NCBI RefSeq assembly: GCF_902364365.1
Contig: NZ_CABJDN010000008.1
Location: 319,144 to 383,143 of the forward strand
Source of the DNA: Bacteroides intestinalis
GTDB lineage: Bacteria > Bacteroidota > Bacteroidia > Bacteroidales > Bacteroidaceae
Length of the DNA: 64,000 nt
Direction: 5' to 3'
Shown here: positions 16,685 through 26,336 of the stretch, in pieces
Layout: each line of letters begins with the position of its first letter
How positions within the stretch are numbered: the stretch's first letter is position 1
The notes under the pieces: model-generated
Told to the model about the DNA's origin: nothing
The model's database searches: none
Seen by the model: the letters and a program-made list of their open reading frames with translations, nothing else
Program-made: the position numbers and the translations under genes

Positions 16685-17662
16685 TTAATTTGAAAACGAT
16701 TTTATCGTTTTCATAATCCCATCAGCAGCACGAACTGGCATTTGTTCAATGCCAAGTGCTGCTTTAATCTTCTCATTACTAACCACGTAATTCTCTGTCA
16801 GTTTCCGTAGACGTTCAGTATTCAGCGGCAGATGAAGTAAAGTTCCTAAGCCTGCACAACCTTCCATCATCTTCCGGTTCATCTTCCAGATATGAGGTGT
16901 TTTACCCATAGCCTCACACATGAGAGCAATCAATTCATTTGTAGATAGAGCTTCATCATCACCCATATGATAAATGCCACTCGCAACATTCTTCGTCAGT
17001 AAACCTTCCACCACATAACATAAGTTATCAATCGAAGTGAATGAACGCTTATTTTCAAAATCTCCCAAAGGCCAGGGAATACCTTTCTTTACCACATTAT
17101 AAAGCAGATTCAGGTTTCCTTTATTGCCCGGTCCATGAATCATGCAAGGTCTCAATATATATACCTGCTTCCTATCATCATGCAGTTTTAATTTTTCATT
17201 TTTATTTTTTAATTTATCGAGAATATAATTCTCTGCCGCTATCTTACTCTCCCCATAAGGTCCTATTGGAGTAGGTATCACATCCTCCCTCAACACATCC
17301 CCTACTACACTATCGGCAGCAGCCTTCACTGAACTGAAGAATATGAACTTTTTAGCTGTAGATTCCAGAAAGAAATCAAAGATCTTCTGAGTCAGTCCTG
17401 TATTGATATCAAAATATACCTGTGCAACAGACTGGTTCTTTGTATCATGTGCTTTACCGGCCAGATGAATGATGGCATCAAATTGTGGCAAACGCTGCAT
17501 TGGAAAAGAAGTTGATTCAATATTTTCCCAAGCAAAAGTCTTTACTACTCCCTCCTTTTCAGGAGCGACGATATCAAGACCATAAAGAATATGACTTTTT
17601 TTTAAGGCAACAACTAGATTGGAGCCCACAAAACCGTGTATTCCTGTAATAAGTATATTCAT
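16685..17662 (-). CDS. NAD-dependent sugar epimerase/4-ketoreductase (SDR family)
   Basis: A 325-residue extended SDR with the Rossmann motif GIHGFVGSN at residue 7, a Ser and YGESK (catalytic Tyr-Lys) near 150, and the end-on placement next to the WbpL-like transferase that is standard in Bacteroides capsule loci. Relatives reduce or epimerise UDP-4-keto-6-deoxy-HexNAc to give UDP-FucNAc or UDP-QuiNAc, the donor for the initiating transferase. That assignment is inferred from position. The 4,6-dehydratase needed upstream is not in this window. Confidence 0.8.
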   Translation of the reverse strand: MNILITGIHGFVGSNLVVALKKSHILYGLDIVAPEKEGVVKTFAWENIESTSFPMQRLPQFDAIIHLAGKAHDTKNQSVAQVYFDINTGLTQKIFDFFLESTAKKFIFFSSVKAAADSVVGDVLREDVIPTPIGPYGESKIAAENYILDKLKNKNEKLKLHDDRKQVYILRPCMIHGPGNKGNLNLLYNVVKKGIPWPLGDFENKRSFTSIDNLCYVVEGLLTKNVASGIYHMGDDEALSTNELIALMCEAMGKTPHIWKMNRKMMEGCAGLGTLLHLPLNTERLRKLTENYVVSNEKIKAALGIEQMPVRAADGIMKTIKSFSN

Positions 17663-17731
17663 GAGAATTATTTATTATGAAGCGGATTACAGAACATCTT
17701 ATTTTCTATCTAGAAATATAATTAATAAGAA

Positions 17732-18853
17732 TTATCGATACAGTGAATGATAAATATCAAAAGTCTGTTGGACTACTTTATCTATAGAAAATTCCTTTTC
17801 TGCCAACAGACGAGAATTCACTCCAAACTCTTTTCTCTTCACATCATTATTTATCAATAATTCAATGGCGTCTGCTAAAGCTTCAATGTCTCTAGGCGGA
17901 ACCAAATAGCCGTTATATTCTGATTTCACACATTCACGACAACCTGGTACATCAGTTGTAACTATCGGACGACCTACCGCACATGCCTCTATCAATGACT
18001 TGGGTAGACCTTCTCGGTATGAAGGAAGAACTACAATATCACTATCTGTATATATAAAGAACATCTTGGACTGATACCCTATCCATTCTATATAATCAGT
18101 AACAAGAAGAGCCTTCAGCTTTTCTTCTCCCAAAACTGCAAGATTTTCTTTGTCACAATCACCCGCCAATATGAATTTTACCTTCCCCATGAATTTACCT
18201 TGAAGAAGTTTAGCTGCACCAATGAACTCCATCACTCCCTTATCTAATAAGATTCTTGCAGGAAAGAGTATTTTCAATGGCACTCTGTCTGGAGCTTTAG
18301 AACAAACAAATTCATTCAAATTCACACCAGATCCCTTAATCAGAAAAATGTGAGATAAAGGAACCAAATCAAACTCTCTAATCATATTCACATCATCTGG
18401 ATTCTGAAGAATAAAAGAGAAGTACTTGCTTTTAAATGTAATACGTATTAGAACCTTTATCAGTTTTTGTAGACCTCCATTGCGACCATTTATAAAATTA
18501 TATCCCAATCCACTTATGGCATTCACAACATTATGCTGTTTAGACAGCTTTGCTGCAACAGCTCCCAACAATGCCGCTTTCAAAGTAATATGATGGATTA
18601 TATTCGGTCTGTACTTTCTATAATTTCTATATAATAGAAGAATACATTTCAACTCATGGACAGGATTACTTCCAGAACGGTCAAAAGGAATATCTATAAA
18701 ATGAATACCTTTTTCCTGTAAAAACTGTTTTTTTCCAGTATCTCGTGATAATAAATAAACGTCATAACCCTGCCGGATAGCATTTAAAGCAAGAGGTAAA
18801 CGGTGGGAAATAAAGAACCAATCGACATTGGTAACAAAGAAAAGTCTTTTCAT
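17732..18853 (-). CDS. Glycosyltransferase family 4
   Basis: A 373-residue cytoplasmic GT-B transferase. The N-lobe opens with RLFFVTNVDWFFISHRLPLA and contains SGLGYNFINGRNGG. The C-lobe has the GT4 nucleotide-binding pattern PSYREGLPKSLIEACAVGRPIVTTDVPGC (E-x7-E). I start at ATG 18853 (MKRLFF), 4 nt after the stop of the preceding dehydrogenase; a longer frame from 18913 would overlap that gene by 56 nt and adds a segment with no family similarity. It adds one sugar to the lipid-linked repeat; donor and linkage are unknown. Confidence 0.88.
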   Translation of the reverse strand: MKRLFFVTNVDWFFISHRLPLALNAIRQGYDVYLLSRDTGKKQFLQEKGIHFIDIPFDRSGSNPVHELKCILLLYRNYRKYRPNIIHHITLKAALLGAVAAKLSKQHNVVNAISGLGYNFINGRNGGLQKLIKVLIRITFKSKYFSFILQNPDDVNMIREFDLVPLSHIFLIKGSGVNLNEFVCSKAPDRVPLKILFPARILLDKGVMEFIGAAKLLQGKFMGKVKFILAGDCDKENLAVLGEEKLKALLVTDYIEWIGYQSKMFFIYTDSDIVVLPSYREGLPKSLIEACAVGRPIVTTDVPGCRECVKSEYNGYLVPPRDIEALADAIELLINNDVKRKEFGVNSRLLAEKEFSIDKVVQQTFDIYHSLYR

Positions 18854-18857
18854 TTTA

Positions 18858-20123
18858 TCACAATCTGCCATCAACAGAATCTTTGGGCAAAAAACCTTTA
18901 ACATCAAACACAACGGACTGCGTCTTTGATAACTCCTTTATATCAATTCCAGAAAATTTTTGATGAGCAACTGCTAAAACGATAGCATCAAATTTTTCTT
19001 TAGGTAATTCATTAATTACTTCAATTCCATACTCATGTTTTACTGCATTTAAATTTGCCCAAGGATCATAAACTGTTATATTCAGATTGTATTCCTTCAA
19101 AAACTTATAGATATCTATCACTTTCGTATTACGGACATCCGGACAATTTTCCTTGAAAGTAAAGCCAAGTATCAGTATATTGGAATCTAAAACCTGAATC
19201 CCCTTCCTCAACATAAGTTTTACCACTTGACTGGCCACATATTCTCCCATACCGTCATTCATTCGCCGACCAGCCAATATGATTTCAGGGTTATAACTAT
19301 AGCTTTGTGCACACTGAGCCAGATAATAAGGATCTACACCGATACAATGCCCGCCAACCAGTCCTGGCTTGAAAGGAAGAAAATTCCATTTGGTACTTGC
19401 CGCTTCCAGTACATCCTGAGTGTCAATACCCATGCGGGTAAATATCTTGGACAGTTCATTAACAAAGGCTATATTGATATCCCGTTGGGAGTTCTCAATG
19501 ACCTTTGCAGCTTCTGCCACCTTCATCGTGGGAGCCAAATGCGTTCCCGCAGCTATTACAGAAGCATACACCTCGTTCACTTTCTTGCCAATTTCAAGAG
19601 TCGATCCGGAAGTCACCTTCTTAATCTTTTCTACCGTATGCAGTTTGTCACCCGGATTGATGCGTTCAGGAGAATAACCCGCAAAAAAATCTATATTGAA
19701 TTTCAGGCCTGAAACTTTTTCCACTACCGGAATACATTCATCTTCCGTCACGCCCGGATATACAGTCGACTCATATACCACAATATCACCTTTAGAAATC
19801 ACTTTCCCCACAGTAGTGCTTGCACCATACAGAGGAGTCAGGTCAGGATTATGATTCGGGTCTACTGGCGTAGGAACTGCCACGACATAGAAATTGCAAT
19901 CACGTATATCTTCAATGTCAGCCGTACATTTAAAGCCATTGACAATAGCAGACTGTAACAATTCATCACTCACTTCAAGGGTAGCATCATGCCCTGCCAT
20001 CAAGGCATCCACACGAGCCTTATTCATGTCAAAACCTACTGTTTCATATTTAGTTGAGAACAAACGAGCCAAAGGAAGCCCTACGTAACCAAGACCGATT
20101 ACGGCAATTTTTACTGTATCCAT
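18858..20123 (-). CDS. UDP-HexNAc 6-dehydrogenase (WbpO/TviB type)
   Basis: A 421-residue UDP-sugar dehydrogenase. Motifs: GLGYVGLPLA (NAD site) at residue 10, VYESTVYPGVTEDECIPVVE near 120, AGYSPERINPGDK near 155, and GGHCIGVDPYYL with the catalytic Cys near 265. The VYESTVYPG and SPERINPGD forms are those of the UDP-GlcNAc/UDP-GalNAc dehydrogenases WbpO and TviB, not of UDP-glucose dehydrogenase. Together with the next gene upstream it probably supplies UDP-GalNAcA, giving the capsule a negatively charged amino-uronic acid. Confidence 0.9.
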   Translation of the reverse strand: MDTVKIAVIGLGYVGLPLARLFSTKYETVGFDMNKARVDALMAGHDATLEVSDELLQSAIVNGFKCTADIEDIRDCNFYVVAVPTPVDPNHNPDLTPLYGASTTVGKVISKGDIVVYESTVYPGVTEDECIPVVEKVSGLKFNIDFFAGYSPERINPGDKLHTVEKIKKVTSGSTLEIGKKVNEVYASVIAAGTHLAPTMKVAEAAKVIENSQRDINIAFVNELSKIFTRMGIDTQDVLEAASTKWNFLPFKPGLVGGHCIGVDPYYLAQCAQSYSYNPEIILAGRRMNDGMGEYVASQVVKLMLRKGIQVLDSNILILGFTFKENCPDVRNTKVIDIYKFLKEYNLNITVYDPWANLNAVKHEYGIEVINELPKEKFDAIVLAVAHQKFSGIDIKELSKTQSVVFDVKGFLPKDSVDGRL

Positions 20124-20183
20124 AAGATTTTCAGTATTTATAAAGATTTTAGTATCAAAAAGAAGAGAAAAAGAAAGAATAGA

Positions 20184-21152
20184 TTAAATATTATGCCAAT
20201 ACCATTTGACAGCTTCTTTCAACCCGTCACGCATACTATATTTCGGATTATAGCCAAGTAACTTTTTAGCTTTGTCAATGCAAGCCAAAGAATGAGGAAT
20301 GTCACCCAACCGGTTCGGGCCGTGAACAATCTCCACCTTGGCTATTTCCGGATCAAATTCACTCAAATATTCCTTCAAATAATCTACCAACTGATTCAAC
20401 GTGGTTCTTTCCCCAAAAGCTGTATTATAAACCTGATTAACTGCATTCGGATTAGTCGTTGTCATAGCTAACATATTCATTTGAATTACATTGTCGATGT
20501 AAGTAAAATCACGACTATACTCACCATCACCATTAATCACAGGGCTTTCATGTGCCATCAGCTTTTTTACAAACAAAGGAATTACGGCAGCATAAGCACC
20601 AAATGGATCCTGGGAACGACCAAATACATTAAAATAGCGTAAGCCAATACACTCCATTCCATAAGTACGAGCAAATACATCTGCATAAAGTTCATTTACA
20701 TATTTAGTTACTGCATAAGGAGATAAAGGTTTACCTATCACCTCTTCTACTTTTGGCAGTGATTTACTATCACCGTATGTAGATGAACTCGCCGCATACA
20801 TAAAACGTTTTATCTTAGCATCCCGGGCTGCCACTAACATATTCATGAAACCACCTATATTTACCTCATTTGTAGTAATAGGGTCCTTTATGGAACGAGG
20901 CACAGAACCTAAAGCAGCTTCATGAAGTACATAATCTACTCCTTCTACAGCTTTTTGACAATCACATAAATTGCGAATATCACCAACTATCAAATGAAAT
21001 GTAGTAGGGTATTGACTCAATAAAGGAAGAAGATTTTCAATCTTCCCAGTAGCGAAGTTGTCCAAACATACAACTTCATAATTATGGGCAAGCAAATATT
21101 CACAAAGATTGGAGCCAATAAAACCAGCTCCTCCGGTAACTAAAACTTTCAT
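20184..21152 (-). CDS. UDP-N-acetylhexosamine(uronate) 4-epimerase (WbpP/TviC type)
   Basis: A 322-residue SDR with GGAGFIGSN at residue 7, the catalytic SSSTYGD region near 125, and [14 protein letters not shown] (Tyr-Lys) near 145. The stretch [22 protein letters not shown] is characteristic of WbpP/TviC epimerases, which prefer N-acetylated substrates. It sits directly upstream of the WbpO/TviB-like dehydrogenase, the same pairing as in Vi-antigen and Pseudomonas O6 loci, supporting a UDP-GalNAcA product. Confidence 0.9.
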   Translation of the reverse strand: MKVLVTGGAGFIGSNLCEYLLAHNYEVVCLDNFATGKIENLLPLLSQYPTTFHLIVGDIRNLCDCQKAVEGVDYVLHEAALGSVPRSIKDPITTNEVNIGGFMNMLVAARDAKIKRFMYAASSSTYGDSKSLPKVEEVIGKPLSPYAVTKYVNELYADVFARTYGMECIGLRYFNVFGRSQDPFGAYAAVIPLFVKKLMAHESPVINGDGEYSRDFTYIDNVIQMNMLAMTTTNPNAVNQVYNTAFGERTTLNQLVDYLKEYLSEFDPEIAKVEIVHGPNRLGDIPHSLACIDKAKKLLGYNPKYSMRDGLKEAVKWYWHNI

Positions 21153-21174
21153 ATTCTTAAAGATGTTATCAACA

Positions 21175-22278
21175 TTATTTCTTGATAGATAATTGTTCTA
21201 CATATAAATTATAGTATTTCTCCATTATCACAGACATATCATGTTTATAAGCAAACTGTATAGATTTCGATGCCATTGAATAATAAAGATTAGAATCATT
21301 CAATAGAGCAATAATTCTCTCTGCCAACACTGAAGAATTCTGATATGGAAAATAAATGGCTGCGTCCAACGCTACATCCTTAAGTCCTTCTACCTCAGAA
21401 GCAACAAATGGTTTTTGAGAAGCCATAGCCTCAAGCATAGCTATACTAAATCCTTCATGTTCAGAAGATAATACTATAATATCAGAAGCTTTTAAAATTG
21501 ATACAACATCTTGCCTTAAGCCCAAAAAATGAACTCTATCAGAAATTATATCATTCCTTGTTACATACTCCACTGCCGCATCAAAAAGGAGGCCATTTCC
21601 TACACAAACTACATGAACATTATTGGGAAGTAACATTAGTGAATCAAATAAAGTATAATAGTCCTTTCCTTTCACAAACCTTGCAACCATCGTAACAAGA
21701 GATACATTTTCTGATAAGGACAATTCCCTTTTTAAATCAAGTTGAGGAGAATCCAATATCTGTTTAACAAATATACCATTATTAATAACTACGATTTTGT
21801 TACTCTTAATAGCATTTCTTAAATTATTCTCTACTTGGGATGATATTGCAGCCACCATATTATAACGAGAATAAATAAATCTGTCTATCATCCGGAATAT
21901 CCATTTAGTTCTTCGTTTATTTTTAGTAGAATGTTCTGTATATACTATAGTTGCATGAGGATTAAAAAGCATTTTAGCAATGGAAATATAGTAGAGAGCA
22001 GGAAACAAATGGACATGAATAATATCATAATCATCACACAAATATTCTTTAAGAGCAAATAAATTGCGAAACGATTTCAACCTATTTGAGAGACAGAATG
22101 TATTAATCCCATACTTCTTTTTAATTTCTTCTACATATTCTCCATCGGATGGCTTTTGAATACTTAATATAGAGACTTCTATATTAGGATGACATGATAA
22201 TGCTATAGCTAAATCAAATACAACTTTCTCAGCTCCTCCTCCTCTTGAAAAATTATTAATTACTTGTAAAATTTTCAT
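21175..22278 (-). CDS. Glycosyltransferase family 4
   Basis: A 367-residue GT-B transferase. The N-lobe has the glycine-rich acceptor loop [17 protein letters not shown] at residue 9, and the C-lobe has [24 protein letters not shown] (E-x7-E). The base composition is clearly AT-rich compared with the flanking housekeeping genes, as for all genes from here to about 33.5 kb, which suggests the block was acquired by transfer. Donor and acceptor cannot be told from sequence. Confidence 0.9.
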   Translation of the reverse strand: MKILQVINNFSRGGGAEKVVFDLAIALSCHPNIEVSILSIQKPSDGEYVEEIKKKYGINTFCLSNRLKSFRNLFALKEYLCDDYDIIHVHLFPALYYISIAKMLFNPHATIVYTEHSTKNKRRTKWIFRMIDRFIYSRYNMVAAISSQVENNLRNAIKSNKIVVINNGIFVKQILDSPQLDLKRELSLSENVSLVTMVARFVKGKDYYTLFDSLMLLPNNVHVVCVGNGLLFDAAVEYVTRNDIISDRVHFLGLRQDVVSILKASDIIVLSSEHEGFSIAMLEAMASQKPFVASEVEGLKDVALDAAIYFPYQNSSVLAERIIALLNDSNLYYSMASKSIQFAYKHDMSVIMEKYYNLYVEQLSIKK

Positions 22279-22304
22279 CTACAGATTATTTAAAGAAAAC
22301 AAGA

Positions 22305-23042
22305 TTACTTCAACCCTCGCACCTTTCTATAGGTAAAATACATGAACGATAATAATTTACTGGATAAAGACTTACCTTTCACATTACACAAATCTATTTT
22401 ATCAAAGGAATAAAAGAAATCTCTATTATTATAAATAAACTCATCAAACGTCTTTATATCAGTTTCACTCATCATATTGGGGTGAAAACAAAAAGTCCAT
22501 GTTCCTGCAAAAGGGATTGCTCTAAAATGTCCCAATTGACAAGGAATAATAATAAAATCATCTTTCCGATAAGCTTCGAAAGCAATCGTGTCACTAATTA
22601 TCCTAATATTACTTTCTTTCTTTAGCGCAATCAACGTATTATTATCAAAAGTATGACTTGGAGCAAAGAAATATTGAGGATCAATATGATTCTTTTTCAT
22701 TATATCAATCCCTCTTCTGATTTTTTCTCTTTGTTCATCCAAAGAGAGCCCTGCAAATTCTGAACGATTCCATAATGGATTAATTCCAGCAGCTGTAGAA
22801 GAATACACATGGTTGTAGCCATGCAAAGCAATAGCCCAACCTTTATTGCTCCAAGAGAACACTCTCTCCCAAAACGATGGGTCTTCAGCACCTATCATCA
22901 ATTTCTGGTCTTCACAAGAAGGAACAATTCCTACCAAAGGAGCAATATGATATTTATCCAAAATTTCCTCTATAACTCTCCACCTTGAAAAATTCATAGT
23001 AGGACAAGCATCATCCAATCGTATCAAATACTGCTTCATCAC
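22305..23042 (-). CDS. Polysaccharide deacetylase-like protein (DUF2334 type)
   Basis: A 245-residue NodB/DUF2334-like hydrolase. The metal-site motifs are RLDDACPT (Asp-Asp) at residue 7 and ALHGYNHVY (HxxxH) near 75; FFAPSHTFDNNTL near 120 is the usual third motif. There is no signal peptide, so it should act in the cytoplasm, on a nucleotide-linked or lipid-linked sugar and not on finished polymer. Its start overlaps the stop of the preceding gene as ATGA (23039-23042), part of a four-gene coupled run with a beta-barrel protein, an ATP-grasp ligase and a BCCT transporter. A free amine made here could be the acceptor for the ligase; that is inference. Confidence 0.75.
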   Translation of the reverse strand: MMKQYLIRLDDACPTMNFSRWRVIEEILDKYHIAPLVGIVPSCEDQKLMIGAEDPSFWERVFSWSNKGWAIALHGYNHVYSSTAAGINPLWNRSEFAGLSLDEQREKIRRGIDIMKKNHIDPQYFFAPSHTFDNNTLIALKKESNIRIISDTIAFEAYRKDDFIIIPCQLGHFRAIPFAGTWTFCFHPNMMSETDIKTFDEFIYNNRDFFYSFDKIDLCNVKGKSLSSKLLSFMYFTYRKVRGLK

Positions 23043-23701
23043 ATTATAAAATCTAATCCGACAACTATTCTTGGATTCTCCTTGAGAAAATCATTTCCCC
23101 AAAAATAGAAGTTCCAATTTTTAATAGTATAATAAAAGCCTAATGCAAGATCTACATCTTGATTAAACTTCCAAGAATGGATTTCACCCAACATAGGAGT
23201 AATTCTATGCCCATTATTTAAAGATATCGAATAGCCCAAGTAAAAATATTGATCGATAGTATTTTTACTATCTTTATTAATTCTCCACCAAGTATTACTA
23301 CACCAAAAGAGTTTGCCATCTTTGGAAATTGTTCCATTTAAATACATTGCAGTTGTTATATAACTAAAATCCATATTCTCAGTTAGATCAAAGGTTGGCG
23401 TAGCTTGAAATCCTACATTAAAATACGAATTAATTTTGGTTCCATAACGAAGAAGTACACCAGCATAACTAGCTCCAGCATTACCTGTGTATAAATCAAC
23501 GCCAGTAGCAAATGAATTTCCTAATCCATATTGGAAAGACGTATAGGTTTCTTGTGCATTTTCTCCAGGTCTAAATTTCAATGAGGTGTAACCGTATAGT
23601 TTATTATCGCCAACGGTAGCAGCGAAATAAGGAACTTGTGCATAAACATCTATTATTAGGCTAAGACACATCGTGAATAAAGTAAAGAATTTATTTTTCA
23701 T
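23039..23701 (-). CDS. Exported beta-barrel-like protein of unknown function
   Basis: A 220-residue protein with signal peptide ending near VYAQ. The rest is a string of alternating hydrophobic strands rich in aromatic and Gly residues (YGYTSLKFRPG, YAGVLLRYGTKINSYFNVGFQATP, VDLALGFYYTIKNWNFYFWG), ending PRIVVGLDFIM. This is the pattern of a small outer-membrane beta-barrel with about 10-12 strands. I do not recognise a family. Both its start and its stop overlap neighbours by 4 nt (ATGA), so it is translated together with the ATP-grasp protein and the deacetylase. A barrel gene is not a usual part of a Wzx/Wzy capsule operon. Confidence 0.6.
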   Translation of the reverse strand: MKNKFFTLFTMCLSLIIDVYAQVPYFAATVGDNKLYGYTSLKFRPGENAQETYTSFQYGLGNSFATGVDLYTGNAGASYAGVLLRYGTKINSYFNVGFQATPTFDLTENMDFSYITTAMYLNGTISKDGKLFWCSNTWWRINKDSKNTIDQYFYLGYSISLNNGHRITPMLGEIHSWKFNQDVDLALGFYYTIKNWNFYFWGNDFLKENPRIVVGLDFIM

Positions 23702-24837
23702 AGGTGCAAACGATTTAAGACCTTACCCAACACACCATAATAAAAAGGAGCTTTATCTTTCTTGTTATATAGATATAGTACATCACATTTCTTGAGTTGC
23801 TTCATCCATTTAAAAAAACCAACCTGTTTAGTCAGTACCCCCTCTCTTAAATCACCCATTTCATTCATTGCGGTAAATGGTTGAGTCCGGACTTGCACCG
23901 AATTATAATCGATGTGACCTTCCAAGGTAGCTTTTGCCCATTGATAAGGCAAATTTAATCCCGCAAATGTATAAGCATAACTCCAAGTAGAGTTACGAAA
24001 ATTAACTTCCAAGAAAAAAAGATGGTCATTTTCATCAATCAAACATTCCAAAGAAAAAATGCCAGAATAGTGAGTTTTTTTCAAGATATTCTGTATTTTA
24101 TTTTTCACTTCATCAGCATATGGTTTAATCCACATGTAGTGCCCATACCCTTTTGAAGTAAATCTAATATATTCCGATGTAAAAGGAGCCCATATTTCTG
24201 CTCCTTCATTAATACTGATACCATCCACACATAATTCATTCTTCTTAATGATGTATTCCTGTACCAGCAATTGGTTAGCTTTAATTATCTTATAAGCTTT
24301 TTTTAGTTCGCTTTCATCTCGACAAATAAATACATCATCCTTCCAAGCCCCTTCTGTGGATTTTATAACCTTAGTAAGTACAGGATATCTAAGCATTTTA
24401 GGCATTTCACCACGAGTTAAAACTTCTCCTCTTGGCTTATCAATTCCACATTCCTCAGCCACATTGCAAATATTCTCTTTATTCATATAATGAGAGATAG
24501 CGCCTTGCTTTCCCCCATTAAAGAAATAAAATTTATCAATTAGTTCATTATAATGAAGATCTAAGAACATAGTTATATCATCATTGGCAGTAAGTACAAA
24601 TGGTTTAAATTGTTCTTCTCCATACTCATGAAGCAATAAGTCATACCCTTCTTGTATAGTAGAAACCTGATGTAACTTCTGCACATATTTACAATGATTG
24701 AATAAGGTAGGATGATCTGAATGCAGAATCACAATAGGTAAAATACCTTCTTCGCCTAAGCTACGAGCCATACCAAGTGGATTATAATGATCCACCACAA
24801 ACAAAATGAACTTATGATCTTTCAAATTACTTTTCAT
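23698..24837 (-). CDS. ATP-grasp ligase (COG3919-like)
   Basis: A 379-residue cytoplasmic protein with an N-terminal pre-ATP-grasp domain (FILFVVDHYNPLGMARSLGEEGI) and an ATP-grasp core. Visible nucleotide and metal residues are PVLTKVIKSTEG near 150 (Lys), LLVQEYI near 190, CLIDENDHLFFLEVNFRNS near 285 (the E-x-N pair), followed by W-rich sequence. ATP-grasp enzymes join a carboxylate to an amine or thiol through an acyl phosphate. Its start overlaps the end of the BCCT transporter by 11 nt and its stop overlaps the next start by 4 nt, so transporter, ligase, barrel and deacetylase form one unit. The substrate is unknown; a carboxylated solute from the transporter is the obvious candidate. 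Confidence 0.8.
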   Translation of the reverse strand: MKSNLKDHKFILFVVDHYNPLGMARSLGEEGILPIVILHSDHPTLFNHCKYVQKLHQVSTIQEGYDLLLHEYGEEQFKPFVLTANDDITMFLDLHYNELIDKFYFFNGGKQGAISHYMNKENICNVAEECGIDKPRGEVLTRGEMPKMLRYPVLTKVIKSTEGAWKDDVFICRDESELKKAYKIIKANQLLVQEYIIKKNELCVDGISINEGAEIWAPFTSEYIRFTSKGYGHYMWIKPYADEVKNKIQNILKKTHYSGIFSLECLIDENDHLFFLEVNFRNSTWSYAYTFAGLNLPYQWAKATLEGHIDYNSVQVRTQPFTAMNEMGDLREGVLTKQVGFFKWMKQLKKCDVLYLYNKKDKAPFYYGVLGKVLNRLHL

Positions 24838-26296
24838 TATTTCCTACTATTTTAAAGAAATATATAGAACCTATTAAAACTAAAATTATTACCACAAACC
24901 CTAACATGACAGATGCCGACTGAATTAAGGACAATCCTCCACACCAATAAAGTAGCATAGCTGATAAACATTGAACAATGCTCCAAAACATCTTTTCATG
25001 TTGTGAAGGTTTTCCTGATTCTGACAAAAGAGTAGATACCACATACGATCCTGAATCGGACGAGGTAATAAAAAATAAGCAAATCATTATGAGTATTAAT
25101 AACGATAATATTTTGTAGAAAATAGGAGATGTAAGATGCTCTATGAAAATAAATACAGCAGTACTAATGTTAGAGTTCATCGACTGATAAGTCATTTCTT
25201 CAAAATTTAACCCTACTTTACTAAAGATTCCGAACCAAAGTATAGTAAATAAAGAAGGGACTAATACCACCCCCATTATAAACTGCCTGATAGTTCTGCC
25301 TCGTGAGATTTTTGCCACAAACACCGCCACAAACGCTGACCACGCAGAAAACCATAACCACGTAAAAATGGGATAATTGGCGTTCCATTCTTCTGTAGTA
25401 GAATCGAACATATTATTATAATCTAAAAAATTTATCATAAAATTACCTGTTCCTTCAGCAATATACTGAAGAAAGTCATATTGGTGTAAAACGAATACTC
25501 CTAAACAAATCATGATAATCATCAAAATAGACACCATGACTATAGAGATATTTGATAACCATTTCACCCCTTTTTTCAAACCAGATGTAACCGACCAAGT
25601 AGCTATTACAGCAATGATTGATATCCATACATAGGGATTAAGGTTCGTATGAAACACATAATTCACCCCCCCCATTATTTGCGTTACACCAAGTCCTAAC
25701 GATGTTGTCAAGCCAGCAATAATACCAAGAGCCATTAATACATCAATACCCCTTTTTACCCATACATTTGTATGAATAGGCAATATGGAGCTTAACTTCA
25801 ATCTTCTATTCTGATTATAATAGAGATAGGCTATTATTAAGCCTGATAAACCAAACTGAGCCCAACAATTTAAAGTCCAATTACTGATAGTTAATGCATA
25901 CGCAACAATTTCAGGTGCCCCCACCACATTTCCCACATATGGATTATTATGAAGATGTAATACAGACTCTTGATTATAAAATACTATACCTATACCACAA
26001 CCTGACATAAAAAGACAAGATAGCCACGAAAAGGTACTAAACTCCGGTTTTGCATTTTTTCCTCCCAAACGAATATTACCATATTTTGAACATGAAAAGT
26101 AGAGTAATACTATCAAGCAATATAAACAAAACAAATGAACTATCACCCTAAATTCCAAACAAGATCTGGACAATATTTTCTTATAAATCAACTCATCATG
26201 AGGAAACAACAATAATAATACATAAATTATAAGTAAAGTAGAAAGTGCAATTAGTGCGCTTGGCTTGTTTCTAAAAAAAGATTTCACATCCTCCAT
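24827..26296 (-). CDS. BCCT family transporter (betaine/carnitine/choline type) inside the capsule locus
   Basis: A 489-residue polytopic protein with about 12 helices. The BCCT signature is clear: WLWFSAWSAFVAVFVAKISRGRTIRQF, aligned with the family pattern WAWWISWSPFVGxFIARISRGRTIREF, plus MSGCGIGIVFYNQ in helix 2 and SGLKKGVKWLSN before helix 7. In the substrate box the family W-A-W-W reads W-L-W-F here, one Trp changed to Phe, so substrate preference may differ. BCCT proteins take up quaternary-ammonium compounds. In a capsule operon this is unusual and, with the coupled ATP-grasp gene, suggests the solute is used for polysaccharide modification. Confidence 0.85.
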   Translation of the reverse strand: MEDVKSFFRNKPSALIALSTLLIIYVLLLLFPHDELIYKKILSRSCLEFRVIVHLFCLYCLIVLLYFSCSKYGNIRLGGKNAKPEFSTFSWLSCLFMSGCGIGIVFYNQESVLHLHNNPYVGNVVGAPEIVAYALTISNWTLNCWAQFGLSGLIIAYLYYNQNRRLKLSSILPIHTNVWVKRGIDVLMALGIIAGLTTSLGLGVTQIMGGVNYVFHTNLNPYVWISIIAVIATWSVTSGLKKGVKWLSNISIVMVSILMIIMICLGVFVLHQYDFLQYIAEGTGNFMINFLDYNNMFDSTTEEWNANYPIFTWLWFSAWSAFVAVFVAKISRGRTIRQFIMGVVLVPSLFTILWFGIFSKVGLNFEEMTYQSMNSNISTAVFIFIEHLTSPIFYKILSLLILIMICLFFITSSDSGSYVVSTLLSESGKPSQHEKMFWSIVQCLSAMLLYWCGGLSLIQSASVMLGFVVIILVLIGSIYFFKIVGNNEK

Positions 26297-26336
26297 GCTT
26301 CAATATTTTATTTAATTATATGCCTTTTATAGAGAA

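Noticed and set aside
18854..18913. Longer N-terminus for the GT4 gene at 17732-18853
   Set aside because: It would overlap the dehydrogenase gene and adds residues without GT4 similarity; the ATG at 18853 gives the expected N-terminus.
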